A stretch of DNA of 64,000 nt from Ensifer sp. WSM1721 (GCF_000513895.2 NZ_CP165782.1:3563501-3627500), one strand, 5' to 3'; shown: positions 25,489-34,721, numbered from the stretch's first letter. Translations and numbers: made by a program. Notes: generated from the sequence alone by a model not told the origin.

Positions 25489-26301
25489 TCAGAAGCGATA
25501 ACGAACGAGCCGCCCCATCGGCTGCAGCATCGGGGTAGCCGCGAGGATTTGCAGGGCGATGCGCGCCGGGGGCGACATCCGCGCCGCCTCGGATGCGCTC
25601 CAGTGCGACCGGTCTTCCGCGAGCTTCAGCCCCGGCACCTGGCGCTCGAGTTCCGTCGGCTCGTCGAGCGCCCATCGAAGCGATGCGCCTGTCGAACGGA
25701 TCGCCGGGTTGAAATGCAGCATCCAGACCATGAACCGGCTATAAGCATCGAAGACGATCTCACCGGAGGGGAAGCGGTCGACGAGCCGGCTGAGAAGCTG
25801 CGGGACCTCGTGCTCGCCAAGATAAGGCAGCACGCCCTCCGCGATGATCATCGCAGGTCTGTCGGTGGGCAGTTGCGACAGCCATGTCGTTTCCGTGATC
25901 GAGGCTGCGATCGCCGTATAGTTCTCGCGACAGGGGTAGAGTCGCTGCCTGAGGGCAATCACCTCGCGAAAATCGATATCGAACCAGAGCACCGACGGCG
26001 GCGGATCGACGCGGAAGACACGGGCATCGAGTCCGCAGCCGAGATGAAGGACGGTGGCATCCGGATGCCGGTCGAGAAAAGCCGTCGTCCAGCGATCGAG
26101 CAGAAGCGCGCGCATGGCGATCGCGACCGTCATGTCGTGCCCCACCTTCAGATGCGTCAGGTCCTCGTCGACGAGGGCGATCGCGGCAGCCGCGAAGCGG
26201 TCGCAGAGCAGCGAATCCGGCATGGCGCTCTCCTCCGCCTTCGCCAGAAGCGTGATCAGCGGCGTGGCAGTGACACCGGTGAGGCGGATCTCCGATGGCA
26301 T
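25489..26301 (-). CDS. Class I SAM-dependent methyltransferase, leucine carboxyl methyltransferase-like
   Basis: A 270-residue methyltransferase of the LCMT/PpmC-like family. SAM motif I is VLHLGCGLDARVFRV near residues 84-98, the acidic ribose-binding loop is WFDIDFREVI, and motif IV is MIIAEGVLPYL. Substrates in this family range from protein carboxyl groups to polyketides; this one cannot be assigned. The ATG at 26301 follows GGAGGAAGCC. It is monocistronic. Confidence 0.85.
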   Translation of the reverse strand: MPSEIRLTGVTATPLITLLAKAEESAMPDSLLCDRFAAAAIALVDEDLTHLKVGHDMTVAIAMRALLLDRWTTAFLDRHPDATVLHLGCGLDARVFRVDPPPSVLWFDIDFREVIALRQRLYPCRENYTAIAASITETTWLSQLPTDRPAMIIAEGVLPYLGEHEVPQLLSRLVDRFPSGEIVFDAYSRFMVWMLHFNPAIRSTGASLRWALDEPTELERQVPGLKLAEDRSHWSASEAARMSPPARIALQILAATPMLQPMGRLVRYRF

Positions 26302-26402
26302 GGCTTCCTCCGGCGGATCGGAAACGCGGCGCGTCGTATCTTATCATTTTGCGTGACGTTCGCTGTACCGAACCGCTCTCGCGCGGAGCCTGGAGCACGA
26401 AA

Positions 26403-26504
26403 CTACAGCGCCGTGCGTCTTTTCAGACGCACAAAGAGACGCTGTAGCACTTTGAATTGCTGCCGTTTTTTATGCCGACTACGATTTCAGGAAACATGCA
26501 GTAG
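26403..26504 (+). repeat. RIME1-type element, copy 9
   Basis: A complete copy (CTACAGCGCCGTGCGTC..ACATGCAGTA) with a small deletion in the second palindrome. It lies 12 bases downstream of the epmB stop (minus strand). Confidence 0.9.
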
Positions 26505-26515
26505 CGCCGAGGTGT

Positions 26516-27568
26516 TCAATCCTTCGGCGGATAGGCGTGCTTGTTTCCGTGGAAGTCGCTGACGGTGTAACAGCCGCCGCCTTTCGCCTCGATAGCGCTT
26601 GCGCCAATCACGGCCTTGCCGTGGCCGCCGGGTATGTCGAGAATGTAGGTCGGCTGGCAGAGGCCGGAGACGCGGCCGCGCAGCGAGGCGACGAGCGCCC
26701 GACCCTCATCGATCGACAGCCGGAAGTGGCTGGTGCCGGGAGCGAGATCCGGATGGTGCAGGTAATAGGGCTTGATGCGCGTCTCGACAAAGGCGCGCAT
26801 CAGCTCGGCGAGCACGTCCGCATCGTCGTTGACGCCCTTGAGCAGCACCGATTGGCTCACCATGACGATGCCGGCATCGATCAGCCACGCGGCGGCCGCG
26901 CGTGCCGCGGTCGTAAGCTCCCGCGGATGATTGGCGTGAAGCGCCACATAGGTCGCCTTGCCGCTGGCCTTAAGCGCTGCGATGAGCTCCGCGTCGATCC
27001 GGTCGGGCTCGACGACCGGCACGCGCGTATGGAAGCGGACAATCTTCACATGGTCGATCTTGCCGAGGCGCTCCATGATTTCGCCAAGCCGCCGGGGCGA
27101 GAGCACGAGCGGGTCGCCGCCCGTCAGGATCACCTCCCAGATTTCCGGATGAGCGGCGATATAGGCGATGGCCGCATCGAGTTCTGCGGGCGTCAGCGTG
27201 CCGAGGCCTTGCGGGCCTACCATCTCGCGGCGGAAGCAGAACCGGCAGTAGACCGGGCAGACATGCACTGCCTTCAGCAGCACGCGGTCCGGGTAGCGGT
27301 GGACGATGCCCGCGACCGGACTATGCGCGCCGTCACCGATCGGATCGGCGCGCTCCTCCGGCGCGAGCGTAAGCTCCGCCACGTCGGGCACGAATTGCCG
27401 GGCGATCGGGTCGTGGGGATCGTCGCGCTCGATGAGGCGCGCAAGCGCGGGGCTGATCGCGACCGCATATCGGGAAGCAACGCGGGAGATCGCCTGTTCG
27501 TCGGCAGCCCCGACCAGGCCGGCCTCGACGAGCTCGCCCGCTGTCCGGACGGTTCGGTCCATGGTCAT
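26516..27568 (-). CDS. epmB: EF-P (R)-beta-lysylation radical SAM protein EpmB (lysine 2,3-aminomutase type)
   Basis: A 350-residue radical SAM, PLP-dependent enzyme. The cluster-binding CxxxCxxC motif is CPVYCRFC near residue 110; ILTGGDPLVLSPRRLGEI follows. It isomerises lysine to beta-lysine for modification of EF-P. It lacks the extra C-terminal part of clostridial aminomutases, as EpmB does. ATG 27568 overlaps the epmA stop as ATGA. Linkage to epmA and efp makes the EpmB assignment firm. Confidence 0.93.
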   Translation of the reverse strand: MTMDRTVRTAGELVEAGLVGAADEQAISRVASRYAVAISPALARLIERDDPHDPIARQFVPDVAELTLAPEERADPIGDGAHSPVAGIVHRYPDRVLLKAVHVCPVYCRFCFRREMVGPQGLGTLTPAELDAAIAYIAAHPEIWEVILTGGDPLVLSPRRLGEIMERLGKIDHVKIVRFHTRVPVVEPDRIDAELIAALKASGKATYVALHANHPRELTTAARAAAAWLIDAGIVMVSQSVLLKGVNDDADVLAELMRAFVETRIKPYYLHHPDLAPGTSHFRLSIDEGRALVASLRGRVSGLCQPTYILDIPGGHGKAVIGASAIEAKGGGCYTVSDFHGNKHAYPPKD

Positions 27569-28617
27569 GCCGAGGCCTCCGCGACCGGCGCCCAAAGAAC
27601 CTGTTCGATGCGCGAAGCCCCGGTTGCCAGCATCACCAACCGGTCGAAGCCGAGCGCAATGCCGCTTGCCTCGGGCATGGTTGCGAGCGCGGCGAGGAAG
27701 TCCTCGTCGATAGGATAGGTCTCGCCATAGACCCGCGCTTTTTCCGCCATTTCGAGCTCGAAGCGGCGACGCTGTTCCGTAGCATCCGTCAGCTCGCCGA
27801 AGGCATTCGCGAGCTCGACGCCGCAGGCATAGAGCTCGAAGCGCTCCGCGACGCGCCCGTCGTCGAGTGTTGGTCTTGCCAGCGCGGCCTCGGCAACGGG
27901 ATATTGATCGAGGATCGTGGCGCGCCCCAAGCCGAGATTAGGTTCGATCTTCTCGACGAGCACGCGGCTGAAGAGATCGGCCCAGCCGTCGTCAGCGGCG
28001 ACGCGCAGGCCGGCTCTTCGCGTGGCGGCAGCGAGGCTTTCGCGATCGGTGGAGCCGTCCGCTGCAATCGAGGCGAGGAGGTCGATGCCGGCGAAACGCT
28101 CGAAGGCTTCGCCCACCGAAAGCCGCTCCGGTTCCGCTAAGGGATCGCAGTCGCGCCCGCCATAGGTGAAGGACCGCGTGTCCACCGTCTCCGCGGCGAG
28201 CGCCAGGATTTCGGCGCAGTCGCGCATCAGCGTCTCGTAGTTCTCCTCGGCGCGGTACCATTCCAGCATCGTGAATTCGGGATGGTGTAGTGGCCCCCGC
28301 TCGCGATTGCGATAGACATGGGCGAAACAGGCGATGCGCCTTTCGCCGGCGGCGAGCAGCTTCTTGCATGCGAACTCGGGCGAGGTGTGCAGATAGAGGG
28401 GCTGGATCGAGCCATCATGGCCGATCGCTTGTGTTGTAAAGGCATGCAAATGCGCCTCGTTGCCCGGCGACACCTGCAGCGTTGCGGTGTCCACCTCCAT
28501 GAAATCATGCTCGTCGAAGAACCGGCGGAGCGCCGCCTGGATGCGATTGCGCCCGATGAGGAACGGGCGCCGGTCGGCGTGGACCTCCGGGGTCCACCAG
28601 GGAGAAGCGTTCTGCAT
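27565..28617 (-). CDS. epmA: EF-P lysine ligase EpmA (GenX/PoxA)
   Basis: A 350-residue class II lysyl-tRNA-synthetase paralogue without the anticodon-binding domain. Class II motif 2 is YRNRERGPLHHPEFTMLEWY and motif 3 is GIALGFDRLVML near the C-terminus. It attaches beta-lysine, made by EpmB, to EF-P. The ATG at 28617 (MQNASPWWTPEVHADRR) fits the family start; the frame extends to 28833 but runs antisense into efp. It is first in the epmA-epmB operon and divergent from efp. Confidence 0.95.
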   Translation of the reverse strand: MQNASPWWTPEVHADRRPFLIGRNRIQAALRRFFDEHDFMEVDTATLQVSPGNEAHLHAFTTQAIGHDGSIQPLYLHTSPEFACKKLLAAGERRIACFAHVYRNRERGPLHHPEFTMLEWYRAEENYETLMRDCAEILALAAETVDTRSFTYGGRDCDPLAEPERLSVGEAFERFAGIDLLASIAADGSTDRESLAAATRRAGLRVAADDGWADLFSRVLVEKIEPNLGLGRATILDQYPVAEAALARPTLDDGRVAERFELYACGVELANAFGELTDATEQRRRFELEMAEKARVYGETYPIDEDFLAALATMPEASGIALGFDRLVMLATGASRIEQVLWAPVAEASA

Positions 28618-28774
28618 GGTCGGTTCGATCCAAGCTTTCTTTCCACGTGAATGCCGGCGCAGGCTGGCTATTCGCGCGAAATTAGGGTAGTGGCGGCGCG
28701 AAACCAGTTCTCGCGTCCGTTGGGCCGATCTAGGCCCGCTCGTGTCGCTGATACCTCTGTTACAAGGAAGACTA

Positions 28775-29344
28775 ATGGTCAAGGTCATCGCTTCTTCAGT
28801 CCGCAAGGGCAACGTTCTCGACGTCGACGGCAAGCTCTACGTCGTGCTCACCGCGCAGAACTTCCACCCGGGCAAGGGCACGCCGGTCACGCAGGTCGAC
28901 ATGCGCCGCATCTCCGACGGCGTGAAGGTCTCCGAACGCTACCGCACCACAGAACAGGTCGAGCGCGCCTTCGTCGAAGACCGCGAGCACACCTTCCTTT
29001 ATGAAGATGCCGAAGGCTTCCATTTCATGAATCCGGAAACCTACGACCAGCTCGTCATGTCGGCCGACGATATCGGCGACCAGAAGGCCTATCTCCAGGA
29101 AGGCATGGCCGTGATGCTGTCGATCCACGAAGGCATTGCGATCGCCATCGAACTGCCGCGCCATGTCGTTCTCGAAATCGTCGAGACCGAGCCGGTGGTC
29201 AAGGGCCAGACCGCGTCCTCGTCCTATAAGCCCGCCGTGCTGTCCAATGGCCTTCGTACCATGGTGCCGCCGCACATTCAGGCCGGCACCCGCGTCGTCA
29301 TCGCAACCGAAGACAGTTCCTACGTCGAGCGCGCCAAGGACTGA
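28775..29344 (+). CDS. efp: Elongation factor P
   Basis: A 189-residue translation factor that relieves stalling at polyproline stretches. It has a KOW-like N-domain and two OB domains. The modified residue is present: HPGKGTP places Lys at position 34, as in E. coli. The start gives [13 protein letters not shown] at 28775. The gene is divergent from epmA-epmB, so factor and both modification enzymes lie together. A terminator follows. Confidence 0.97.
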   Translation: MVKVIASSVRKGNVLDVDGKLYVVLTAQNFHPGKGTPVTQVDMRRISDGVKVSERYRTTEQVERAFVEDREHTFLYEDAEGFHFMNPETYDQLVMSADDIGDQKAYLQEGMAVMLSIHEGIAIAIELPRHVVLEIVETEPVVKGQTASSSYKPAVLSNGLRTMVPPHIQAGTRVVIATEDSSYVERAKD

Positions 29345-29363
29345 CCTGGTCCTGACAGAAATC

Positions 29364-29400
29364 AACGGGGACGGTGGTCGGTGACTGCCGTCCCCGTTTT
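29364..29400 (+). terminator. Terminator of efp
   Basis: An AACGGGGACGG / CCGTCCCCGTT stem followed by a T-rich tail, 20 bases after the efp stop. Confidence 0.88.
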
Positions 29401-29494
29401 CGTTTCCCGTGCGTAGCTGCATATTCGGCGCGCATTTTGTTCGCGCGATGCTAGGATGCCGCCCTCTGGATCAGGATGAGAGGCACGGCGCTGC

Positions 29495-30736
29495 ATGTTT
29501 CCACTATCGCATATGATGAAGTCGTTCATTCGCAAGGGCAGCCTGACGGTGATCGATGCCGACGGCAGGAGGCACGTCTTCTCGGGCGAGCCGGGGCCGA
29601 GCGTGACGATGCGGCTCACCGACAAGCGGCTCTATCGCAGTCTCGTCTTTAATGCCGAGCTTGCCGCCGGCGAGGCCTATATGGATGGCACCATGCGCTT
29701 CGAGGAGGGCTCGACGCTTAGGGATTTCCTCACGCTCTTCTCGATCAATCGCCTGTCGCTCGGCTCCTATCCGATCCAGAAGCTCCTGCGCGCGATCAAG
29801 ATGCGGTTCCGTAAGCGCCAGCAGGCGAACCCCAAAGGGAAGGCGCAGCAGAACGTCGCTCATCACTACGATCTCGGCAATGATTTCTACAAGCTCTTCC
29901 TCGACGAGAACATGCTCTATTCCTGCGCCTATTTCCGTGAGCCGGACGAGACGCTGGAGGCGGCGCAACGCAACAAGCTGCGGCTGCTTGCGGCGAAACT
30001 CTGCCTAAAGCCCGGAATGAAAGTGCTCGACATCGGCTGCGGCTGGGGCGATCTCGCGCTCTATCTGGCCGCGCTCGAGGACGTCGAGGTCATCGGCGTG
30101 ACGCTCTCGAAGGAGCAGCAGGCGCTCGCCTCCGAGCGGGCGCGCGCAGCAGGACTTTCCGATCGCGTGCGCTTCGAGCTCAAGGATTATCGCGACGTTG
30201 AGGGGCCGTTCGACCGGATCGTCTCGGTCGGCATGTTCGAGCATGTCGGCGTTCATCACTATGACGAGTTCTTCAAGAAGCTGAATGCGCTGATGCCGGA
30301 CGACGGGCTCGCCGTGCTTCATTCGATCGGCCATATGAGCCCGCCCGGCATGGCCAGTCCCTGGCTTCGGAAATACATCTTTCCCGGCGCCTATTCTCCG
30401 GCGCTGTCGGAAGTCTTTGAGGTAGTCGAGCGCAACAGCCTGTGGGTGACGGATCTTGAATTCCTGCGCGTTCACTACGCCACGACGCTCGCCCACTGGG
30501 GAGCGCGGTTCGAGAGGAATCGTGACAAGGTGATCGCGATGTACGACGAACGCTTCGCCCGGATGTGGGAGTTCTATCTGATCAGCGCGGAAATGATGTT
30601 TCGCACCGGCAGCCAGCTCGTCTTCCATATGCAGTTGTCGCGCTCACGCGATGCGGCGCCGATCGTGCGCGATTACATCACCGATCGGCAGCGTGCCTAT
30701 ATCGAGAAGGAGAAGCCGCTCAACCTCGCGATCTGA
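29495..30736 (+). CDS. cfa: Cyclopropane-fatty-acyl-phospholipid synthase
   Basis: A 413-residue SAM-dependent enzyme that adds a methylene bridge to unsaturated membrane lipids. The N-terminal lipid-binding domain is followed by the signature NVAHHYDLGNDFYKLFLD near residues 122-139. SAM motif VLDIGCGWGDLALYLA lies near 175-190, followed by FDRIVSVGMFEHVG and a C-terminal FHMQLSRSRDAAPIVRDYI. The ATG at 29495 has GAGAGG about 10 bases upstream; ATGs at 29513 and 29516 are alternatives. Rhizobia carry two cfa genes, and I cannot say which this is. Confidence 0.93.
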   Translation: MFPLSHMMKSFIRKGSLTVIDADGRRHVFSGEPGPSVTMRLTDKRLYRSLVFNAELAAGEAYMDGTMRFEEGSTLRDFLTLFSINRLSLGSYPIQKLLRAIKMRFRKRQQANPKGKAQQNVAHHYDLGNDFYKLFLDENMLYSCAYFREPDETLEAAQRNKLRLLAAKLCLKPGMKVLDIGCGWGDLALYLAALEDVEVIGVTLSKEQQALASERARAAGLSDRVRFELKDYRDVEGPFDRIVSVGMFEHVGVHHYDEFFKKLNALMPDDGLAVLHSIGHMSPPGMASPWLRKYIFPGAYSPALSEVFEVVERNSLWVTDLEFLRVHYATTLAHWGARFERNRDKVIAMYDERFARMWEFYLISAEMMFRTGSQLVFHMQLSRSRDAAPIVRDYITDRQRAYIEKEKPLNLAI

Positions 30737-30799
30737 TGTGGGGAGCAGCGCCCCTCTCTCAAGTCACCGCTCTTGCCCGGCCTCGCCCCGCTCGCAGCC

Positions 30800-30828
30800 T
30801 TGACGCTCCATGTTACGGAGCCTATTTA
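30800..30828 (+). promoter_or_regulatory. Predicted mbfA promoter
   Basis: -35 TTGACG (30800-30805), a 17-base spacer, and -10 TATTTA (30823-30828). The -10 lies inside the iron-control element. Predicted transcription starts near 30834, giving a leader of about 22 bases with AAGAAGG before the ATG. Confidence 0.6.
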
Positions 30829-30841
30829 GAATTATTCTAAA
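30825..30841. promoter_or_regulatory. ICE box (Irr iron-control element) of mbfA
   Basis: A perfect palindrome TTTAGAA-TTA-TTCTAAA. This is the motif bound by Irr in rhizobia and Agrobacterium. It covers the predicted -10 and sits 14 bases before the mbfA start, a position that suits repression by Irr under low iron. Confidence 0.88.
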
Positions 30842-30855
30842 GAAGGTTCCCGCCC

Positions 30856-31839
30856 ATGTTTTCCCGCCTTTTCTCCCGCTCCAAGCGTCCGTTTCTGTCC
30901 TTGAGCGAACAGGAGATCCTCGCGCTCGCCATTTCCTCCGAGGAGGACGACGGCCGCATCTATCTCGCCTATGCCGATGCGCTGCGTCAGAAATACCCCC
31001 ATTCCGCAAAAGTTTTCGAGGAAATGGCCGAGGAGGAGAGCCATCACCGCCAGGCCCTGATCGACCTGCACGTCGCCCGCTTCGGCAACCGCATTCCGCT
31101 GATCCGCCGCGAGCACGTGCGCGATTTCCCGGAACGCAAGCCTGATTGGCTGATCGCCGAGATGCCGATCGAAAAGGCGCGCGTGGAAGCGGAAGCCATG
31201 GAGGATGCGGCCCATCGCTTCTATGTCGAGGCTGCAGCGCGTACGCGCGACGCAGCGACGCGCAAGCTCCTTGGAGACCTGGCGATCGCCGAGAAGGCGC
31301 ATGAATCGCTCGCTCGCCGGCTCGGCGAGAAGCATACGCCCGAAAATGTGCGCGACGAGGAGGAAGAGACATCCCACCGACAGTTCATCCTGACCTATGT
31401 GCAGCCGGGTCTGGCGGGGTTGATGGACGGTTCGGTTTCGACGCTAGCGCCGATCTTTGCCGCTGCCTTCGCCACCCAGGACACGTGGCAGACCTTCCTC
31501 GTCGGCCTCTCTGCCTCCGTCGGCGCGGGCATTTCGATGGGCTTCACCGAGGCTGCCCATGACGACGGCAGGCTTTCCGGTCGCGGCTCGCCCGTCAAGC
31601 GCGGACTCGCCTCCGGCATCATGACCGCGCTCGGCGGCCTCGGCCACGCGCTTCCCTATCTCATTCCGCATTTCTGGACGGCGACAGCGACCGCGGTCGG
31701 GATCGTCTTTTTCGAGCTCTGGGCGATCGCCTTCATCCAGAACCGCTACATGGAAACGCCTTTCTTGAGGGCCGCCTTCCAGGTCGTGCTCGGCGGTGGT
31801 CTCGTCCTTGCCGCCGGCGTCGTCATCGGCAACGCCTGA
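30856..31839 (+). CDS. mbfA: Membrane-bound ferritin MbfA, iron exporter
   Basis: A 327-residue fusion. Residues 1-155 are a ferritin-like (erythrin-vacuolar iron transport) domain with di-iron ligands, seen in ISSEEDDGRIY, EEMAEEESHHRQ, EAEAMEDAAHRFYVEA and IAEKAHE. Residues 165-327 are a VIT1/CCC1-like membrane domain with about five helices (GLAGLMDGSVSTLAPIF starts it). Family members export iron and protect against iron and peroxide stress. Regulation by Irr is indicated by the perfect ICE box upstream. Confidence 0.94.
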   Translation: MFSRLFSRSKRPFLSLSEQEILALAISSEEDDGRIYLAYADALRQKYPHSAKVFEEMAEEESHHRQALIDLHVARFGNRIPLIRREHVRDFPERKPDWLIAEMPIEKARVEAEAMEDAAHRFYVEAAARTRDAATRKLLGDLAIAEKAHESLARRLGEKHTPENVRDEEEETSHRQFILTYVQPGLAGLMDGSVSTLAPIFAAAFATQDTWQTFLVGLSASVGAGISMGFTEAAHDDGRLSGRGSPVKRGLASGIMTALGGLGHALPYLIPHFWTATATAVGIVFFELWAIAFIQNRYMETPFLRAAFQVVLGGGLVLAAGVVIGNA

Positions 31840-31849
31840 TCGCGCGCCA

Positions 31850-31954
31850 CTACAGCGCCGCGCGTCTTATCAGACGCGCGAAGGTCGCTATAGCGCTTTG
31901 AATCGCTGCGTGTTTTTATCGTAAATCGTACCCGACTTAAGGAAACATGCAGTA
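31850..31954 (+). repeat. RIME1-type element, copy 10
   Basis: A complete, slightly diverged copy (CTACAGCGCCGCGCGTC..ACATGCAGTA) between convergent genes, directly before the terminator at 31962. Confidence 0.9.
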
Positions 31955-31961
31955 CGGAAAC

Positions 31962-31986
31962 AAAAAGGCCGCGTCTGCGGCCTTTT
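31962..31986 (-). terminator. Terminator for the transglutaminase-like gene
   Basis: On the minus strand AAAAGGCCGC-AGAC-GCGGCCTTTTT gives a strong hairpin with a T-run, 20 bases beyond the stop of the gene at 32007. Confidence 0.85.
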
Positions 31987-32006
31987 CGAGGGACAGGTTT
32001 GACCGA

Positions 32007-32627
32007 TCAGTTGCCGACGGAGCCGACGAGCACTTCGCCGCTGTTGTCGATGGTGACCCAGCGGCCGCTATTGCTAGCTGCCTGACGCTTGAGGAAACGG
32101 TAAGGCGTGTGCGTCCACAGCTTCACGCCGCTGTCGAGGTTGTCCAGAATGAAGTCGCCCTGGGCGGTGCGGACCGTCAGCACCGCGTGGCCTTCGCCGT
32201 CGGGTTTGCGCACGACGGTCATCAGCAGGTTGCTGGCGGAGAAACCTTTCTGCATCAGACGTTTGCGCTTTTCGAGAGCAAAGTCTTCGCAATCACCCTG
32301 CGCGCCCGGATAGGACCAGACCTCGTCTCTGCCGTGCAGTTGCAGATCCGTGACCGGCGCGATCTGCCGGTTGACGGCGGCATTGACCTGACGGATGGCC
32401 GCCCAGCCGCCTGCCGTGACGCGCGGCGGAACGGTCGAGTTCGACCGAACGCGGCACTCACCTCTATACTTTTGGCAGAATTCGTAATGCCCGATCGGCT
32501 GAGAGGTTACCGCGCCGGTCTGCATCCAGGGAGAGGCTCCCGCCTGTGCGGGAATCGCCGCGTTTGTTGAAATGAAAAGCGCGCAAAGTACCGCGAAACT
32601 TGCCTTAACCCCGGTCCAAGATGCCAT
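32007..32627 (-). CDS. Secreted transglutaminase-like cysteine proteinase (BTLCP family)
   Basis: A 206-residue protein with a signal peptide (1-29, core FAVLCALFISTNA, cleavage after AQA). The BTLCP/DUF920 domain keeps the catalytic triad: Cys in QGDCEDFAL, His in GEGHAVLTVRT and Asp in FILDNLDSG. In other bacteria such periplasmic proteases (LapG type) cleave surface adhesins, but this one belongs to the short predicted-proteinase branch and no partner (LapD) is nearby. The ATG at 32627 follows AGGGGATCTGT; the frame further upstream lacks signal-peptide features. Confidence 0.88.
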   Translation of the reverse strand: MASWTGVKASFAVLCALFISTNAAIPAQAGASPWMQTGAVTSQPIGHYEFCQKYRGECRVRSNSTVPPRVTAGGWAAIRQVNAAVNRQIAPVTDLQLHGRDEVWSYPGAQGDCEDFALEKRKRLMQKGFSASNLLMTVVRKPDGEGHAVLTVRTAQGDFILDNLDSGVKLWTHTPYRFLKRQAASNSGRWVTIDNSGEVLVGSVGN

Positions 32628-32912
32628 ACAGATCCCCTGTAACGCGACCGCATCCGATCCCGTTCGGACCGATCCGCGCAATCCAAAGTTGCCGACAGCT
32701 TTTGTAGGATTTTTCCCCTGCGCTGCTCTAATCGTTAACAAAGAGTTAATATAGACGGCTCGTCGGAGTCAATCGCCTGATTCGGGCTAGTCCATCTTAT
32801 GGTTAAAGACTGCGGCAGAAGGCGCGGAAATCCCGCCAGCGCAACGGCTTGGCCTATGCCTTCCGGATTAGGTTCGGAGATTTTGACTAGTCCATGTGGC
32901 CTAGCCCACCGC

Positions 32913-33719
32913 TCAGGCCTTCGTCAGCATGGCGTCGATCGCCTGTTTCAATTTGGCAATGTCCTCCTCGCGCGACAACCGATGGTCGCCATCGCGAATA
33001 AGCGTCATGACGACATCGTCCGCCGGCATATGTTCCATCAGCTTGAGCGCGTGAGTGTAGGGCACGTCCGGATCGCGCATGCCCTGGAGGATATGGACCG
33101 GGCAGCCGGTTTCGATTGGCCCCTTCATGACCCGGTTGTCACGGCCGTCCTCGATCAGCGCGTGGGTGAAGATATTGGGCTCGGGGCTGTATTCCGACGG
33201 TTCCTCGAAAAAGCCGCGCTCGGCAAGCGACGCCTGTTCGATATCGGTCAGATTTGGCTCGATCAGCTCGGCGGTGAAATCCGGGGCAGGGGCGATCAGC
33301 ACGAGACCGGCGACGCGGCCGGCTTCGCCGCGCGTCCGCAACTTCTCGATGAGGCGGAGTGCGATCCAGGCGCCCATCGAGGAGCCGATGAGGATCATGC
33401 GTGGCGCCGCGGCATGATCGACCACCGCAAGGCTTTCCTCAATCCAGCGAGAGATCGTGCCGTCGCGGTAATCGCCGCCTGAGGAACCGTGCCCGGAGTA
33501 ATCGAAGCGGATACAGTCGGTGCCGACGGCTCGGGCATGGGCCTCCACCTCGATGGCCTTCGTGCCGGTCATGTCGGAACGGTACCCGCCGAGCCAAACG
33601 AGTGCGGGTTGGCCGGAGGCCGGCTCGGCGCGGAAGATCCGCATGGCGATGCTGCGCCTGAGCTCTCCCGTTCCGACCTCGATCCGCGTGATGTCGGTTT
33701 CAGCCGGCGTTGCTGACAT
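32913..33719 (-). CDS. Alpha/beta hydrolase
   Basis: A 268-residue serine hydrolase. The nucleophile elbow is GSSMGAW near residue 116, the oxyanion region is WLGGYRSDM, and the catalytic Asp is in GMRDPDVPY with His in DGDHRLSR. It resembles the ABHD10-like thioesterase branch (FDYSGHGSSGG motif). The ATG at 33719 follows GGAGGATATTCG. It is divergent from infC and not part of the translation cluster. Confidence 0.87.
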   Translation of the reverse strand: MSATPAETDITRIEVGTGELRRSIAMRIFRAEPASGQPALVWLGGYRSDMTGTKAIEVEAHARAVGTDCIRFDYSGHGSSGGDYRDGTISRWIEESLAVVDHAAAPRMILIGSSMGAWIALRLIEKLRTRGEAGRVAGLVLIAPAPDFTAELIEPNLTDIEQASLAERGFFEEPSEYSPEPNIFTHALIEDGRDNRVMKGPIETGCPVHILQGMRDPDVPYTHALKLMEHMPADDVVMTLIRDGDHRLSREEDIAKLKQAIDAMLTKA

Positions 33720-33935
33720 CGAATATCCTCCGAGAGACCTGACCTGAAAGGATTCCTTCTAAAACAGATTCGTTCGGGCACCGACAGAGGATGATTTTCA
33801 TTGCGGGCCATGCTATTGACTCTGGAGCCGCAATTCACACATTGCCGTCAGTGACTGTTTCAAGCGCCACGTTTGAGATCGCGCTGACCGTTTATCAAAC
33901 CAATTGTACGTCAACAGCTCGAGGAGAGTACGACC

Positions 33936-34472
33936 ATTCGCAGACCGTTCAAAGCGGACGCCCCAGTCAAGGAAGGACCGCGCGCAAACAAGGAAATCCG
34001 GGTCCCCCGGGTTCAGCTTATCGATGCCGAGGGCCAGAACCTGGGCAGCGTACCGATCGACCAGGCGCTCCGCATGGCGGACGAGGCCGGTCTCGATCTG
34101 GTGGAGATCGCACCGAATTCCGATCCGCCCGTGTGCAAGATTCTCGATCTTGGCAAGCTGAAATACGCGAACCAGAAGAAGGCGGCCGAGGCGCGCAAGA
34201 AACAGAAGATCGTCGAGATCAAGGAAATCAAGATGCGCCCCAACATCGACACCCATGACTACGAGGTGAAGATGAAGGCCATGAATCGCTTCTTCGAGGA
34301 GGGCGACAAGGTCAAGGTGACGCTGAAGTTCCGTGGCCGCGAAATGGCCCACCAGGAACTCGGCATGAAGCTTCTGATGCAGGTGAAGGATGACACCCAG
34401 GCCATTGCCAAGGTGGAGGCCGAACCAAAGCTCGAAGGTCGCCAGATGATGATGGTGCTTGCGCCGAAGTGA
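33936..34472 (+). CDS. infC: Translation initiation factor IF-3, ATT start
   Basis: A 178-residue factor that checks the initiator codon-anticodon match and keeps 30S subunits free. The N-domain is [20 protein letters not shown], the linker is Lys/Glu-rich ([15 protein letters not shown]), and the C-domain reads [20 protein letters not shown]. No ATG, GTG or TTG exists at the family start. An ATT at 33936 follows GAGGAGAGTACGACC and encodes [10 protein letters not shown]. Rare ATT starts are typical of infC and allow autoregulation. An ATG at 34074 would delete the N-domain. Confidence 0.94.
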   Translation: MRRPFKADAPVKEGPRANKEIRVPRVQLIDAEGQNLGSVPIDQALRMADEAGLDLVEIAPNSDPPVCKILDLGKLKYANQKKAAEARKKQKIVEIKEIKMRPNIDTHDYEVKMKAMNRFFEEGDKVKVTLKFRGREMAHQELGMKLLMQVKDDTQAIAKVEAEPKLEGRQMMMVLAPK

Positions 34473-34502
34473 TCGGTGCCTGCCCCGACAAGAGGCTTGA
34501 TG

Positions 34503-34544
34503 AAGGGCCGCCCCGGAGGAGCTCGTGGGGCGGCCCTTCCTTTG
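34503..34544 (+). terminator. Terminator after infC
   Basis: A 12-bp perfect stem AAGGGCCGCCCC / GGGGCGGCCCTT followed by CCTTT. It separates infC from rpmI-rplT and may attenuate rather than stop transcription. Confidence 0.78.
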
Positions 34545-34721
34545 GGTCGCGACGCTCCTTCCGGCACGCAGCGTTCTTTCCTTGCCGGGTTGCCTTTTTT
34601 GGGGGGCGCGGTTATAAGCCCCCGTCCGAACGGTCCGGCAGGGCATGCCGTGGCCGTTCTTAACGCTGGAAACCAAGCCTCGTCAGCCGGTTTCGCATAT
34701 CAAGAACAATGGAGTAGCAAA

